The notes under the pieces: model-generated
Databases searched by the model: none
What the model was told of the DNA's origin: nothing
The model's input: the letters and a program-made list of their open reading frames with translations, nothing else
DNA from: Calditrichaeota bacterium AABM5.125.24
GTDB lineage: Bacteria; Electryoneota; AABM5-125-24; Hatepunaeales; Hatepunaeaceae
Assembly (NCBI GenBank): GCA_002127415.1
Contig: MWJR01000098.1
Location: 1-30,634, forward strand
DNA length: 30,634 nucleotides
Direction: 5' to 3'
Part shown: in pieces, positions 14,741-23,272 of the stretch
Layout of the letters: the number at the start of each line of letters is the position of its first letter
How positions within the stretch are numbered: the first letter of the stretch is position 1
Position numbers and translations under genes: made by a program

Positions 14741-15700
14741 ATGTCTTCCTTACAGATTTTGGTGACAGAATCGACCGACTTTTCCAGTCGTGCGGTGGAT
14801 TTGCTGGGTAAACTGGGCGATGTGATTCTATCCGATATAGCTGATCGGGACGACTTACTGTGCGCGGTTGGTATCTCTGATGTGCTCTGGGTTCGTCTGC
14901 GTCATCGATTAGATAAGGAGGTCTTGGACGCAGCACCAAACTTGAAGGTTATTGTCAGTCCTACGACCGGTCTCAACCATATCGATTTGGAAGAGGCGGA
15001 AAAGCGTGACATAGAGATACTTTCCCTGCTGGGTGAGACAGAGTTCCTCAAGGATATTAGAGCCACCGCCGAACATACCATAGCGTTGATTCTGTCTCTT
15101 TTGAGAAACATTCCCGGGGCTATTGACCATGTTAAAAGAGGGGATTGGGACAGAGACCGGTTTAGAGGTCGTGAGCTGTTTGGCAGGACAGCCGGGGTTG
15201 TTGGATACGGTCGTTTAGGGAGGATTGTCGCCAGATACCTGAATGCCTTTGGTATGAATGTTCTGTCCACCGATCCGAATGTGACCCTTGGTGAGGTTGA
15301 TGAAGGAGTTAAACTGGTTCCTTTGAACGATCTTTTACAGAGTTCTGATCTGGTGATACTTCATGTGAATTATAACACTCAAAATCACCGCTTTTTCGGC
15401 CGTGAACAGTTTACAGCTATGAAGGTGGGTTCGTGGTTCATCAATACCTCCCGCGGTGAGCTTGTCGATGAGGTTGCGCTCTTGGATGCACTTAAGTCAG
15501 AACACTTGGCCGGTGCGGCATTGGATGTTCTGTATGGTGAAGGTGATTTGAACAGCTCAAGTAATATTCTCATTAATTATGCAAGGCAGCGACACAATCT
15601 GCTTATTACACCTCATGTAGGGGGGTGCACGTTTGAATCTATGGGTAAGACGGAGCTGTTTATGGCTGAGAAACTCCTTTCGTTTCTATCGAATAACTGA
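14741..15700 (+). CDS. D-isomer-specific 2-hydroxyacid dehydrogenase
   Basis: NAD(P)-dependent oxidoreductase interconverting a 2-hydroxy acid and its 2-oxo acid. With ATG 14741 it has 319 residues, typical for the family. The cofactor-binding loop is VVGYGRLGRIVARYL at 153-167. The catalytic triad is visible: R238 (NTSRGE), E267 (LDVLYGEG) and H292 (TPHVGG). Alternative starts are GTG 14732 or TTG 14711, the latter overlapping neuA by 17 bases; I prefer ATG because the conserved core begins right after it. Its place between neuA and a transferase-like gene suggests a role in nonulosonate metabolism or in making another acidic substituent such as a lactyl or glyceryl group, but no established pathway step is known to me. 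Confidence 0.88.
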   Translation: MSSLQILVTESTDFSSRAVDLLGKLGDVILSDIADRDDLLCAVGISDVLWVRLRHRLDKEVLDAAPNLKVIVSPTTGLNHIDLEEAEKRDIEILSLLGETEFLKDIRATAEHTIALILSLLRNIPGAIDHVKRGDWDRDRFRGRELFGRTAGVVGYGRLGRIVARYLNAFGMNVLSTDPNVTLGEVDEGVKLVPLNDLLQSSDLVILHVNYNTQNHRFFGREQFTAMKVGSWFINTSRGELVDEVALLDALKSEHLAGAALDVLYGEGDLNSSSNILINYARQRHNLLITPHVGGCTFESMGKTELFMAEKLLSFLSNN

Positions 15701-15721
15701 CTGAGTTAAATTCAAATAAAG

Positions 15722-15727
15722 TATAAT
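15722..15727 (+). promoter_or_regulatory. weak candidate -10 box before the GT-B-like gene
   Basis: TATAAT in the 52-base gap after the dehydrogenase. No good -35 hexamer is at the right distance; CTGAGT at 15701-15706, 15 bases upstream, matches poorly. The downstream gene also has AAGGA (15738-15742) ten bases before its ATG. Confidence 0.2.
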
Positions 15728-15752
15728 TCATTTATAGAAGGAAATTTATCTA

Positions 15753-17144
15753 ATGGTGCCGGAATTACAAAAAGCCCCAAAGGTCCTTCTGGCAATATCT
15801 CAGGGTTTTCAGGAACGTCTGTTTTTACGGACAGGAATTGTTGATTTCTTGACTGGATCAGGTGCAAGGGTGATTATTGCATCGCCTAACGAGGATGGAA
15901 GATATAAGGCTTATAGTGGTAGAAACATAGATAATATGCATTTTTCGCTTCAACTAACCAGGATTGTCAATCTGTATGCCAATATCAGGAGATTGGTTTT
16001 ATGGAAGCATAACATGGAAGGTGCGATTTTAAATATAAAGAGTAATTTGAGTAATAAAAGACCGAAGTTGTATACATTTGCAGTAGCCTTACGCAAATTG
16101 CCATGGAAAATCAGGCTGATTATAGATGGTTATGTCACGAGAAGCAAGAAAACAAGAGATCTTTTGGATATGGTTAAGCCTGACTTAGTTGTAATGGCAT
16201 CGCCCGGACTGCACTTCATAGAGGCTGTTCTGTTGAATGAATCTGTGCGGAAGGGGATCAAGGTTGCAGTTGTAGGTCAGAGCTGGGATAACTTTTCAAC
16301 TAAAGGATATGTGACACCAAAACCAGACCTGATGATTTGTTGGGGTGAAAAAATGCGTGATGAGGCCATTATTCTTCAAGATTTTAAGCCTGAAAAAGTT
16401 ACAATTTGCGGCGCGCCGCATTTTGATGTTTACCACGATCTTGGAAAATATGGAACAAGGAATGAAGTTTTTAAAAAGCTCGGCCTTGATCCCAATCGAC
16501 CTCTTATTGTTTATGGAACATCGCCAAAAGTCCATGGTGAGAATGAATTTGATGTGGTGAAAAGGGTATCAGAGTGGGTGAGGAATTCTAAAGATGGTGG
16601 ATTATTCGATATGCCGTTGCAACTTTTGGTGCGTTTACATCCTCAACAGATTATCGGATACTATTCTGAAGATTTAAATAAATACTATGAACTTGAGGAT
16701 GAACATGTTAAGGTCGATATACCGAAGATGATCAACGGTGAACTTGCTCTGCAAATAGATGAATCTGATTACTTAAGACTGCCCATGTTATTGTCCCATG
16801 CCAGCGTGGTAATTAACGGCTTCTCCACATTTGCATTAGATGCAGTGGCTTCGGGAGTTCCAACCATATGTGTTGCATTTGATGGTGACAATTCCCTGGA
16901 CCCAAAATCATCAATGAGAAGATACCTGGATTACATCCACATAAAGGGACTGTTGTCGAGCAAGGGGGTAAGAGTAGTGAACAATTACGATGAGCTGTAT
17001 AAGGCCATAAATGATTATTTGACCTATCCGGAACTGGATCTGGAGGGAAGAAAAGAATTGTTAAGAACCCAGGTTTACAAGGTTGACGGGAAATCGGCTG
17101 AAAGGATAGGAACAACGCTATCGAATATGTTATCATTGACATAG
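15753..17144 (+). CDS. GT-B-like protein, candidate nonulosonate transferase (uncharacterised)
   Basis: A 463-residue soluble-looking protein that I cannot place in a named family. It has a two-domain GT-B look. The N-terminal half contains VLLAISQGFQERLFLRTG at 11-28, DLVVMASPGLH at 144-154 and VVGQSWDNFSTKGY at 173-186. The C-terminal half has CGAPHFD at 219-225, LIVYGTSP at 251-258, LLVRLHPQ at 291-298 and VVINGFSTFALDAVASGVP at 352-370. The last segments resemble CDP-glycerol glycerophosphotransferases and related CMP-dependent enzymes, where an HP dipeptide helps bind the CMP moiety. Position directly behind neuA and the dehydrogenase makes a CMP-nonulosonate transferase a reasonable guess. 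An epimerase-like or other nucleotide-binding role is not excluded. ATG 15753 has AAGGA at 15738-15742. Confidence 0.7.
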   Translation: MVPELQKAPKVLLAISQGFQERLFLRTGIVDFLTGSGARVIIASPNEDGRYKAYSGRNIDNMHFSLQLTRIVNLYANIRRLVLWKHNMEGAILNIKSNLSNKRPKLYTFAVALRKLPWKIRLIIDGYVTRSKKTRDLLDMVKPDLVVMASPGLHFIEAVLLNESVRKGIKVAVVGQSWDNFSTKGYVTPKPDLMICWGEKMRDEAIILQDFKPEKVTICGAPHFDVYHDLGKYGTRNEVFKKLGLDPNRPLIVYGTSPKVHGENEFDVVKRVSEWVRNSKDGGLFDMPLQLLVRLHPQQIIGYYSEDLNKYYELEDEHVKVDIPKMINGELALQIDESDYLRLPMLLSHASVVINGFSTFALDAVASGVPTICVAFDGDNSLDPKSSMRRYLDYIHIKGLLSSKGVRVVNNYDELYKAINDYLTYPELDLEGRKELLRTQVYKVDGKSAERIGTTLSNMLSLT

Positions 17145-17164
17145 GAATATATCACTGATCTAAT

Positions 17165-18181
17165 ATGAGTGAATCAGCAATTAACATACAACGTATAAAC
17201 AACAAAGCCAATTCTTCGGTGGTAAGGGAGTACGATTACGAAATAACTTTCGTGATTGTGAGTTGGAATGTTGTAGATATGCTGACCAAATGTATTGAGT
17301 CGATAATTACCAATAGGGATGGTTTATCTACTCAGATTATAGTTGTGGATAATGCATCAACCGATAAAACTGTCAGCAAGATTAGAAGTCTGTTTCCTTC
17401 GATTGAATTAGTCGATAATTCCAAAAACCATGGTTTTGCAAAGGCGAACAATCAAGGTTTCAAGATTGCAAGAGGAAGATTTATATTCATCCTGAATCCG
17501 GATGCAGTGTTATTACCCGAAGCACTGCGAATTCTTTACGATACTCTGGTTAAGTTTGATGACATTGGAGTGGTTGGTCCAAAGATATTCTATCCTGATT
17601 TGATGGTTCAAAATACATGTGCGAGGAGATTTCCGACTCTTACTTCAGCTTTTCTCTGTAATGCGCTGAAATTACATCGAATCCCACTGACAAAATGCCT
17701 AATCGAGCAGAAAGTCAGGTATCCATACGATTATGATAAGGAACAGGCAGTAGAAGCGATATCAGGTGCGGCGATGCTCGTGCGGGAAGAAGTTATAGAT
17801 GAATTAGCTGGTTTCGGAGAATCTTATCTCCACGGCGGCGAGGATTATGATCTCTGCAGACGAGTATGGGAATTTGGTAAAAGGGTATATTATAACCCTA
17901 AAGCGCAGGTTATACATAAAAGATGGCAAAGCGGGCGACAGGCTTCATTGCGTGTATATGTAAATAATGTGTTAAGTCAGCAAGAGTATTTCAGGATGAA
18001 TTATGGAAAGGTATATGCCGTATGTTTCAGGCTTATAGTGTCATTAATTGAGGTGCCGGTATCTATTGTTATAGCAGTGGTAAAATATACGATTAGGAAG
18101 AATTCGTTGAGTGAGTTGCGTAAACGTTTGCAAATTGCGGTGGCTGTACTTCCGTGGAAGCCCGTGAGGATCGACAACTGA
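17165..18181 (+). CDS. family 2 glycosyltransferase (rhamnosyltransferase-like)
   Basis: GT-A enzyme of 338 residues. ITFVIVSWNVVDML at 27-40 starts the fold. IIVVDNASTDKTV at 58-70, then NHGFAKANNQGFKIA at 88-102, is the nucleotide-sugar binding region typical of dTDP-rhamnosyltransferase-like proteins. ILNPDAVLLP at 109-118 holds the DXD-equivalent NPDA. SGAAMLVREEVIDELAGF followed by GGEDYDLCRRVW supplies the acceptor-site GED motif. The C-terminus has a hydrophobic stretch (VCFRLIVSLIEVPVSIVIAVV) that may be a membrane anchor. ATG 17165 lies 20 bases after the previous stop. Donor is not readable; rhamnose is only the most common assignment for this subgroup. Confidence 0.88.
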   Translation: MSESAINIQRINNKANSSVVREYDYEITFVIVSWNVVDMLTKCIESIITNRDGLSTQIIVVDNASTDKTVSKIRSLFPSIELVDNSKNHGFAKANNQGFKIARGRFIFILNPDAVLLPEALRILYDTLVKFDDIGVVGPKIFYPDLMVQNTCARRFPTLTSAFLCNALKLHRIPLTKCLIEQKVRYPYDYDKEQAVEAISGAAMLVREEVIDELAGFGESYLHGGEDYDLCRRVWEFGKRVYYNPKAQVIHKRWQSGRQASLRVYVNNVLSQQEYFRMNYGKVYAVCFRLIVSLIEVPVSIVIAVVKYTIRKNSLSELRKRLQIAVAVLPWKPVRIDN

Positions 18182-18249
18182 AATTCAAATTAAGATTGCC
18201 TAATTTTATTTAAAAAAGATAATTGGATAATCATATTCTTGGGTGTATA

Positions 18250-19989
18250 ATGGGTGCATTTTTACTGATTAAGAAGGATAAAAATCAAAATGTTGAAAGC
18301 ATTGAAAGATTATTTAGTGAATCAATCAGTGTTTTTTACAAAAAAGGTTTATCTCTTAAAAAGCGATTAGTCCGAGATGATTTTGTAATATACGTTTTTA
18401 ACAAATATTTACTTGATACAGATAATATTGTTGAATTAAGCGTTGATGAATTTATTATTTCAACCGGAACATTAATTTATGATGATAAAGTAGGGTATGA
18501 TGCACTAAGTAAGTTATATAGGGATTTTTCTGCGGATGGGGAATTAATATATGAAGTTATAGGAAATTATTGTATAATAATATATAGAAATGGTAAATTG
18601 TTTATTTCAAGCGATTTTGCTGGAGTTTATCATATTTATTGCAATCAATCAAAGAGTGTTATTTCAAATTCTTTTTTAGCGGTGTTTAAATCATTAAGTG
18701 AAAAAACCATATCAGTTCAGGAATTATATGAATATATATTAAATGGAGCATTTTTTGCAAATAATACTTATATAAAAGAAATTGAATTACTAGATAGTAA
18801 AAACATGTTGCAACTTACTCCTAAATTAGAAACTATTCCGAAAACTGCAAAATTCGAATCTTTTACTAATAACTACTCTATTCAAGAATATCTCTATATG
18901 GTATCAGAGGATTTAATGAAATATTTTAAAATTCTTAAAGGATGTTTTAATAATAATATATGTTCTGCATTGTCTGGTGGAAGAGACTCCAGGTTGATGT
19001 TTGCACTGATGAGGAAGGTAGGAATTAAGCCTTATTTATATGTTTACGGTGATGAAAGTTCTATGGATGTTAAAATTGCAAGGTTAATAGCAAAAGGGGA
19101 GGGAATAAACATAGATGTTACGAATAAAGACTTATTTCAAAAGTATGAACCAATAGAATATAGAGAGATTCTAAAGAAAGAATTTTATTTTGATGATGGT
19201 ATTGGATACTTGGGAAGCTTTGATAATGGTGCCGATCTACATACAAGAATAGATCGGGTTAAGCGAGGTCAATTACAATTAAATGCTGGCTCTGGCGAGA
19301 TATATCGAAATTATTGGACTTTGCCTGATAAGAGTATTAAGGTAAGAGAATTTTTAAAAGCAAAATATGACCTTAATAATTATACAATATGTACTAACTA
19401 TTTTGAAAAAGAAATTTACTTCAATCAGTTAGAAAAAAAAGTTAAGTTCATACTAGATATAAATAAAGATAAAATTAACAGACAACAAGTAGAGATATTG
19501 CTTCCATATTTTCACTCAAAATATTCTCAAGGGCAAAATTGTACGATTAGTAATCAATTATCATATGCTTTATTGCCTTATTTTGAGCCAAGATTCACTA
19601 TGCAAAGTTTTGATATTCCGTTTAAATATAAGAACTATGGGGTTTTCAATGCTGAGCTGATAAAGCTAATAGATCCTGATCTTGCTAAATATACTTCGCA
19701 GTACGGATTCAACTTCTATGATAAAATGAACTTGTTGAAGAAATCAAAGCGCTTTTTAATGATACATACTCCAATTATTTTAAGACCATATATAAGAAGA
19801 ATAAGATCAATAATTCAACAGAGAAGAAACGTTGCTCTGCAATATTATTTCGATGGCAGTTACTTGAATAAAATATTTAACACGAATGAATTAACTATGT
19901 TAAGATATATTAATATTAACAAAGTGAAAAATAAGTATGTATTATCTAGGGTCCTTTCTGTTGAATTATTAATAAAAGATATATTATAG
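18250..19989 (+). CDS. asparagine-synthase-like protein without the N-terminal catalytic cysteine
   Basis: Related to asparagine synthetase B, about 579 residues. The degenerate glutaminase-like N-terminal domain retains GNYCIIIYRNGKLFISSD near 105-122, but no cysteine follows the initiator methionine. The ATP-pyrophosphatase domain has an intact PP-loop, ALSGGRDSRLMFAL at 240-253, and EPRF further on. Such proteins form amides by adenylating a carboxylate. In some O-antigen loci (WbpS-like in Pseudomonas) they amidate uronic acids, so that is a candidate role, using free ammonia or a partner. An in-frame TTG at 18223 would add nine residues including a cysteine, but has no ribosome site. The gene is very AT-rich (11 of 60 G/C at 19381-19440) and lysine/asparagine-heavy, suggesting acquisition. 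Confidence 0.82.
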   Translation: MGAFLLIKKDKNQNVESIERLFSESISVFYKKGLSLKKRLVRDDFVIYVFNKYLLDTDNIVELSVDEFIISTGTLIYDDKVGYDALSKLYRDFSADGELIYEVIGNYCIIIYRNGKLFISSDFAGVYHIYCNQSKSVISNSFLAVFKSLSEKTISVQELYEYILNGAFFANNTYIKEIELLDSKNMLQLTPKLETIPKTAKFESFTNNYSIQEYLYMVSEDLMKYFKILKGCFNNNICSALSGGRDSRLMFALMRKVGIKPYLYVYGDESSMDVKIARLIAKGEGINIDVTNKDLFQKYEPIEYREILKKEFYFDDGIGYLGSFDNGADLHTRIDRVKRGQLQLNAGSGEIYRNYWTLPDKSIKVREFLKAKYDLNNYTICTNYFEKEIYFNQLEKKVKFILDINKDKINRQQVEILLPYFHSKYSQGQNCTISNQLSYALLPYFEPRFTMQSFDIPFKYKNYGVFNAELIKLIDPDLAKYTSQYGFNFYDKMNLLKKSKRFLMIHTPIILRPYIRRIRSIIQQRRNVALQYYFDGSYLNKIFNTNELTMLRYININKVKNKYVLSRVLSVELLIKDIL

Positions 19990-20045
19990 TCATTATTTCA
20001 TAAAAGAGTATTGTTAATTATAGAAGATGGGAGATATTAAAAAAG

Positions 20046-21362
20046 ATGCGTAGTATAACTACATATAAATACACCAATTACAATGCGATTGGCAAATCAA
20101 GAGTTCAATATAGTACTAATACATTTGAAAGAATTATTCTCGTTTTAGGAAGTGTTTTTATACCTCTTCAAAATTTCATTCCTACAATAGGTGGATCTAG
20201 CGTTGTGTTTCAAATTTTTGTATTTATGGGTTTGTATGCAGTAGTTTTCAGAACTAGTGATTTAATTAAGGCAGCAAAACATCCAATATTCTTGACAATA
20301 TATATATTATTAATTGTAGCATTACTTATAGAATTTATTCACGATAATGCAGATTATTATCAAATTAATAGACTAACTATTACTGTATTAGGTTCAGTGG
20401 TTTACGCTTCACTTTGTCGAGATAGAACTGCCTTAAGATTAATTATCTATTCTTACATATTAACAAGTCTTTTATTGTCTATTGGTCTTATTGTAACATC
20501 CTTTGGTTTAATGAGAATTATTGAAGTTGGTAATATACAGGAAGCTGGTGCTGTCCGTCAAGAAATTTACGTAGAAAGACCGCTTGGCATGAACTGGAAC
20601 AAGATGGCTGTGGTTATATCTCAGGGTGCAATAATTGCCTTAATCGTTGCAAATTCGAAGAGAAGTATGATATATACATGGGTTTTCTATGCATTGGCAT
20701 TTTTATCAGCGATTGGTGTATTTCTAACTATGTCAAGAAGTGGAGCCGCGATTCTTATTATAACCGCGTTGTATGTGACGTTTTTGATTGGAAGGATCAG
20801 ATTAAAAAATTTTGTTTCATTAATCTTAATCGTTGTTGTCTTGGCGTATTTAATTCCAAGCACTGCAGTTTCCCGGTATGAATTTACTGATTGGTCATTA
20901 TTTGAAAGTCCTGACGCTAGAATGAAACTTTTAAGGGCTGCGATTGATCATTTCCCTGAATATGCGCTATCTGGCGTTGGTTCAGGGAACTACTGGGGCT
21001 TATGGGGAAGGTTGAGCGGATTTGGTGGAACACATGGAGTTTTATGTGCGCACAACTATTTTATTCAAGTGTGGGTTTACTGGGGTATTTTAGCTTTTCT
21101 ATGCGTGCTGTTAATTTGCTGGATGGCAAGAAAATATTTGCCTCGGAATGTAGGAAGTGATGAATTGAAGTTGGGAGTTAAGAGTATGTTGTTTCTACTG
21201 TTCGTATATATGTTTACTGCATCTGTAATAAGGGATAAGTCCTTTGCAATTGGAATAGGAATTCTGGTGGGGTCAAATATATGGGTATTTGCCAAAAAGA
21301 GGTTGATTCCGAGGTATAGAGTCCCTGGACATAGAGCCTCCAATAGGAGACTGTTAAATTAG
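20046..21362 (+). CDS. O-antigen ligase/polymerase family membrane protein (Wzy_C)
   Basis: Polytopic inner-membrane protein of 438 residues with about eleven to twelve hydrophobic segments (first near 30-48, last near 402-418) and one large periplasmic loop at roughly 273-340. LTMSRSGAAIL before the loop and AHNYFIQVWVYWG after it are the signature pair of WaaL/Wzy proteins. In WaaL the histidine and loop arginines are needed for ligation. With an ABC exporter in the same locus, a WaaL-like ligase attaching the exported chain to lipid A-core fits better than a Wzy polymerase, which belongs to flippase systems, but sequence alone cannot separate them. GGGAG at 20029-20033 is a possible ribosome site. 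It shares the low G+C content of the preceding gene. Confidence 0.88.
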   Translation: MRSITTYKYTNYNAIGKSRVQYSTNTFERIILVLGSVFIPLQNFIPTIGGSSVVFQIFVFMGLYAVVFRTSDLIKAAKHPIFLTIYILLIVALLIEFIHDNADYYQINRLTITVLGSVVYASLCRDRTALRLIIYSYILTSLLLSIGLIVTSFGLMRIIEVGNIQEAGAVRQEIYVERPLGMNWNKMAVVISQGAIIALIVANSKRSMIYTWVFYALAFLSAIGVFLTMSRSGAAILIITALYVTFLIGRIRLKNFVSLILIVVVLAYLIPSTAVSRYEFTDWSLFESPDARMKLLRAAIDHFPEYALSGVGSGNYWGLWGRLSGFGGTHGVLCAHNYFIQVWVYWGILAFLCVLLICWMARKYLPRNVGSDELKLGVKSMLFLLFVYMFTASVIRDKSFAIGIGILVGSNIWVFAKKRLIPRYRVPGHRASNRRLLN

Positions 21363-21374
21363 AGTTTATGCTTA

Positions 21375-22499
21375 ATGGAACGATTAGGAGTTATGCATAT
21401 AGTGGGAAATCTCAAGATTGGAGGTGCCGAGAGAGCAGCCGTTAATATAGTTAACATTTTACCGCGAGACCGTTACAGACCATTTCTTTGCACAACCAGA
21501 GGGGGAGGTCCGCTTGAGGATTTGGTGGCTAAAGATGTAACGTATCTGCGACTAAGTAGAGCCGGAAGGTTTGATATAATAGCTATAGTGAAGTTGAGTT
21601 CATTTATTCGCAGGCATAAGATACAAATTCTGCATTCGCATGGCCCGGCGCTATTCATAGCTGTTGCCGCTTCCCTGCTTCCCCCGTATCCTGCGGTTAT
21701 ATGGCACGACAGAAACGGTAAAGTCATCAATCGTCCGGTTCTGCCCTATTGGGTTGCAGCGCGTCGATTGAGCAGTATAATAGCTGTGAATGAACAGTTA
21801 GTTGAATGGGCGCGAAACAGGCTGAAAGTTCCTTCACATCGGGTAAGTTATATAAGAAATTTTGTTGTCGCGAAAGATGCCAATCTTTCAATTCCTGATC
21901 TTCCTGGATGTGATAGCTACCGGGTGGTATGTGTCGCAAATCTAAGACCTATAAAGGATCATCCGACACTTGTCAATGCCTGGAAAATGGTAGTCGAGCA
22001 GGTGCCTCAGGCGCATCTGTTGTTGGTCGGTTCGGTTACTGATAGCGCACATATGCAGGCGTTGAAATCCGAGATTGAACGCCTGGATCTGCAGGAAAAG
22101 GTATCTGTCCTGGGAGCGCGAAATGACGTTATGGAGATCCTAAGGGGCTGCGATATAGGTGTGTTGAGTTCAGTATCTGAGGGTTTACCGCACACGCTGA
22201 TCGAATATGGGATAGCCGGGCTGGCTGCTATTTCCACCCGCGTTGGAGGATGCGGCGAGGTTCTGAATGAAGGAGAGGCGGGGATTCTTGTCCCTCCATC
22301 TTCACCGGAGATGCTGGCAAAGGGTATTATAAAATTGCTTCGGTCACCGGAATTAAGAAAAAAATTGGGTGGTGAATTGAACAGATGGGTAAACCAGAAC
22401 TTCTCTCATCATATTGCGATGGAGAAGATAGAAAATATCTATGAAACTGTTTTAGGGTTTGATTCTAAGGATGCCAACAGCGCAGACCGGTCGAATTGA
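21375..22499 (+). CDS. family 4 glycosyltransferase
   Basis: Retaining GT-B glycosyltransferase of 374 residues. The N-terminal acceptor domain begins GVMHIVGNLKIGGAERAAVN (GGAER at 16-20). ILHSHGP at 85-91 is typical. The C-terminal donor domain has VVCVANLRPIKDHPTLVNAW at 184-203, LLLVGS at 215-220 and the E-x7-E pair E269/E277 within SEGLPHTLIEYG that contacts the nucleotide-sugar. It starts 12 bases after the ligase stop, and base composition returns to the cluster average here. The hydrophobic patch LFIAVAASLLPPYPAVI (93-109) suggests membrane association, usual for enzymes acting on lipid-linked acceptors. Donor unknown. Confidence 0.92.
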   Translation: MERLGVMHIVGNLKIGGAERAAVNIVNILPRDRYRPFLCTTRGGGPLEDLVAKDVTYLRLSRAGRFDIIAIVKLSSFIRRHKIQILHSHGPALFIAVAASLLPPYPAVIWHDRNGKVINRPVLPYWVAARRLSSIIAVNEQLVEWARNRLKVPSHRVSYIRNFVVAKDANLSIPDLPGCDSYRVVCVANLRPIKDHPTLVNAWKMVVEQVPQAHLLLVGSVTDSAHMQALKSEIERLDLQEKVSVLGARNDVMEILRGCDIGVLSSVSEGLPHTLIEYGIAGLAAISTRVGGCGEVLNEGEAGILVPPSSPEMLAKGIIKLLRSPELRKKLGGELNRWVNQNFSHHIAMEKIENIYETVLGFDSKDANSADRSN

Positions 22500-22552
22500 T
22501 ATATGGACAGAGTTCCAACTTATTCGTTATTAAAGAGCTGTGAATTGCTGCT

Positions 22553-23272
22553 ATGATGGCAATTATTTTAGCAGGCGGGGAGGGCACCAGACTGAAGCCA
22601 TATACGATGATAATTCCGAAACCACTGCTGCCCATTGGGGATATGCCTATTCTTGAGGTAATTCTGCAACAGTTGGCAGATGCTGGAGTTTCAAGGGTAG
22701 TAATCACGCTCAGACATATGATGCATCTATTTGCACCAATCATCGGTGACGGTTCGCGCTGGGGTTTACAGGTTGAGTATTGCTTCGAAGACGAACCGTT
22801 GGGAACAGCCGGATCCATAAGGATGGTAAAGGATCTGGATGAAGATTTCCTGGTGATGAATGGTGATCTGCTGACTACGCTGGATTATAGTGAATTATTC
22901 CAGACACATTTGTCAGGAAAGGCATGGGGAACAATAGCACTTCACAAACGGGAGGTAAAAATAGATTATGGCATTGTTAAGACAACCGAAGATGGACTGT
23001 TGAGTGAATATATAGAGAAACCCACACATTATGATTACGTCAGCATGGGTATATATGTTCTTTCGCGCAACTGTCTGGAGTTCATACCTGAATCGGGCAA
23101 GTTTGATATGCCACAGCTTATGATGACGATGCAACGCGCAGGCAAGACAATAGTATGCTATAAGACCAATTGTTACTGGCAGGATATAGGGCGATTTGAT
23201 GATTACCAGAAAGCCAGCGAAGACTTTTTGTCAGATTCCTCTCGTTTCATTCCGAACGTGGGAAGAAGGTAG
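22553..23272 (+). CDS. sugar-1-phosphate nucleotidyltransferase
   Basis: Makes a nucleotide-sugar from a sugar 1-phosphate and an NTP. 239 residues. The signature LAGGEGTRLKPYT at 6-18 with PKPLLPI at 22-28 (K23) is clear, and VMNGDLLT at 101-108 contains the metal-binding aspartate D105. The C-terminus keeps WQDIGRFDDYQKA, shared with GlcN-1-P or mannose-1-P guanylyltransferase-like enzymes (PtmE, HddC type), but there are no CBS domains as in PtmE and no left-handed helix as in GlmU. The next gene, touching at the stop codon, resembles GDP-keto-hexose reductases, so a GDP-sugar is plausible. A link to legionaminic acid synthesis (GDP-GlcN route) is possible but unproven. Confidence 0.9.
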   Translation: MMAIILAGGEGTRLKPYTMIIPKPLLPIGDMPILEVILQQLADAGVSRVVITLRHMMHLFAPIIGDGSRWGLQVEYCFEDEPLGTAGSIRMVKDLDEDFLVMNGDLLTTLDYSELFQTHLSGKAWGTIALHKREVKIDYGIVKTTEDGLLSEYIEKPTHYDYVSMGIYVLSRNCLEFIPESGKFDMPQLMMTMQRAGKTIVCYKTNCYWQDIGRFDDYQKASEDFLSDSSRFIPNVGRR

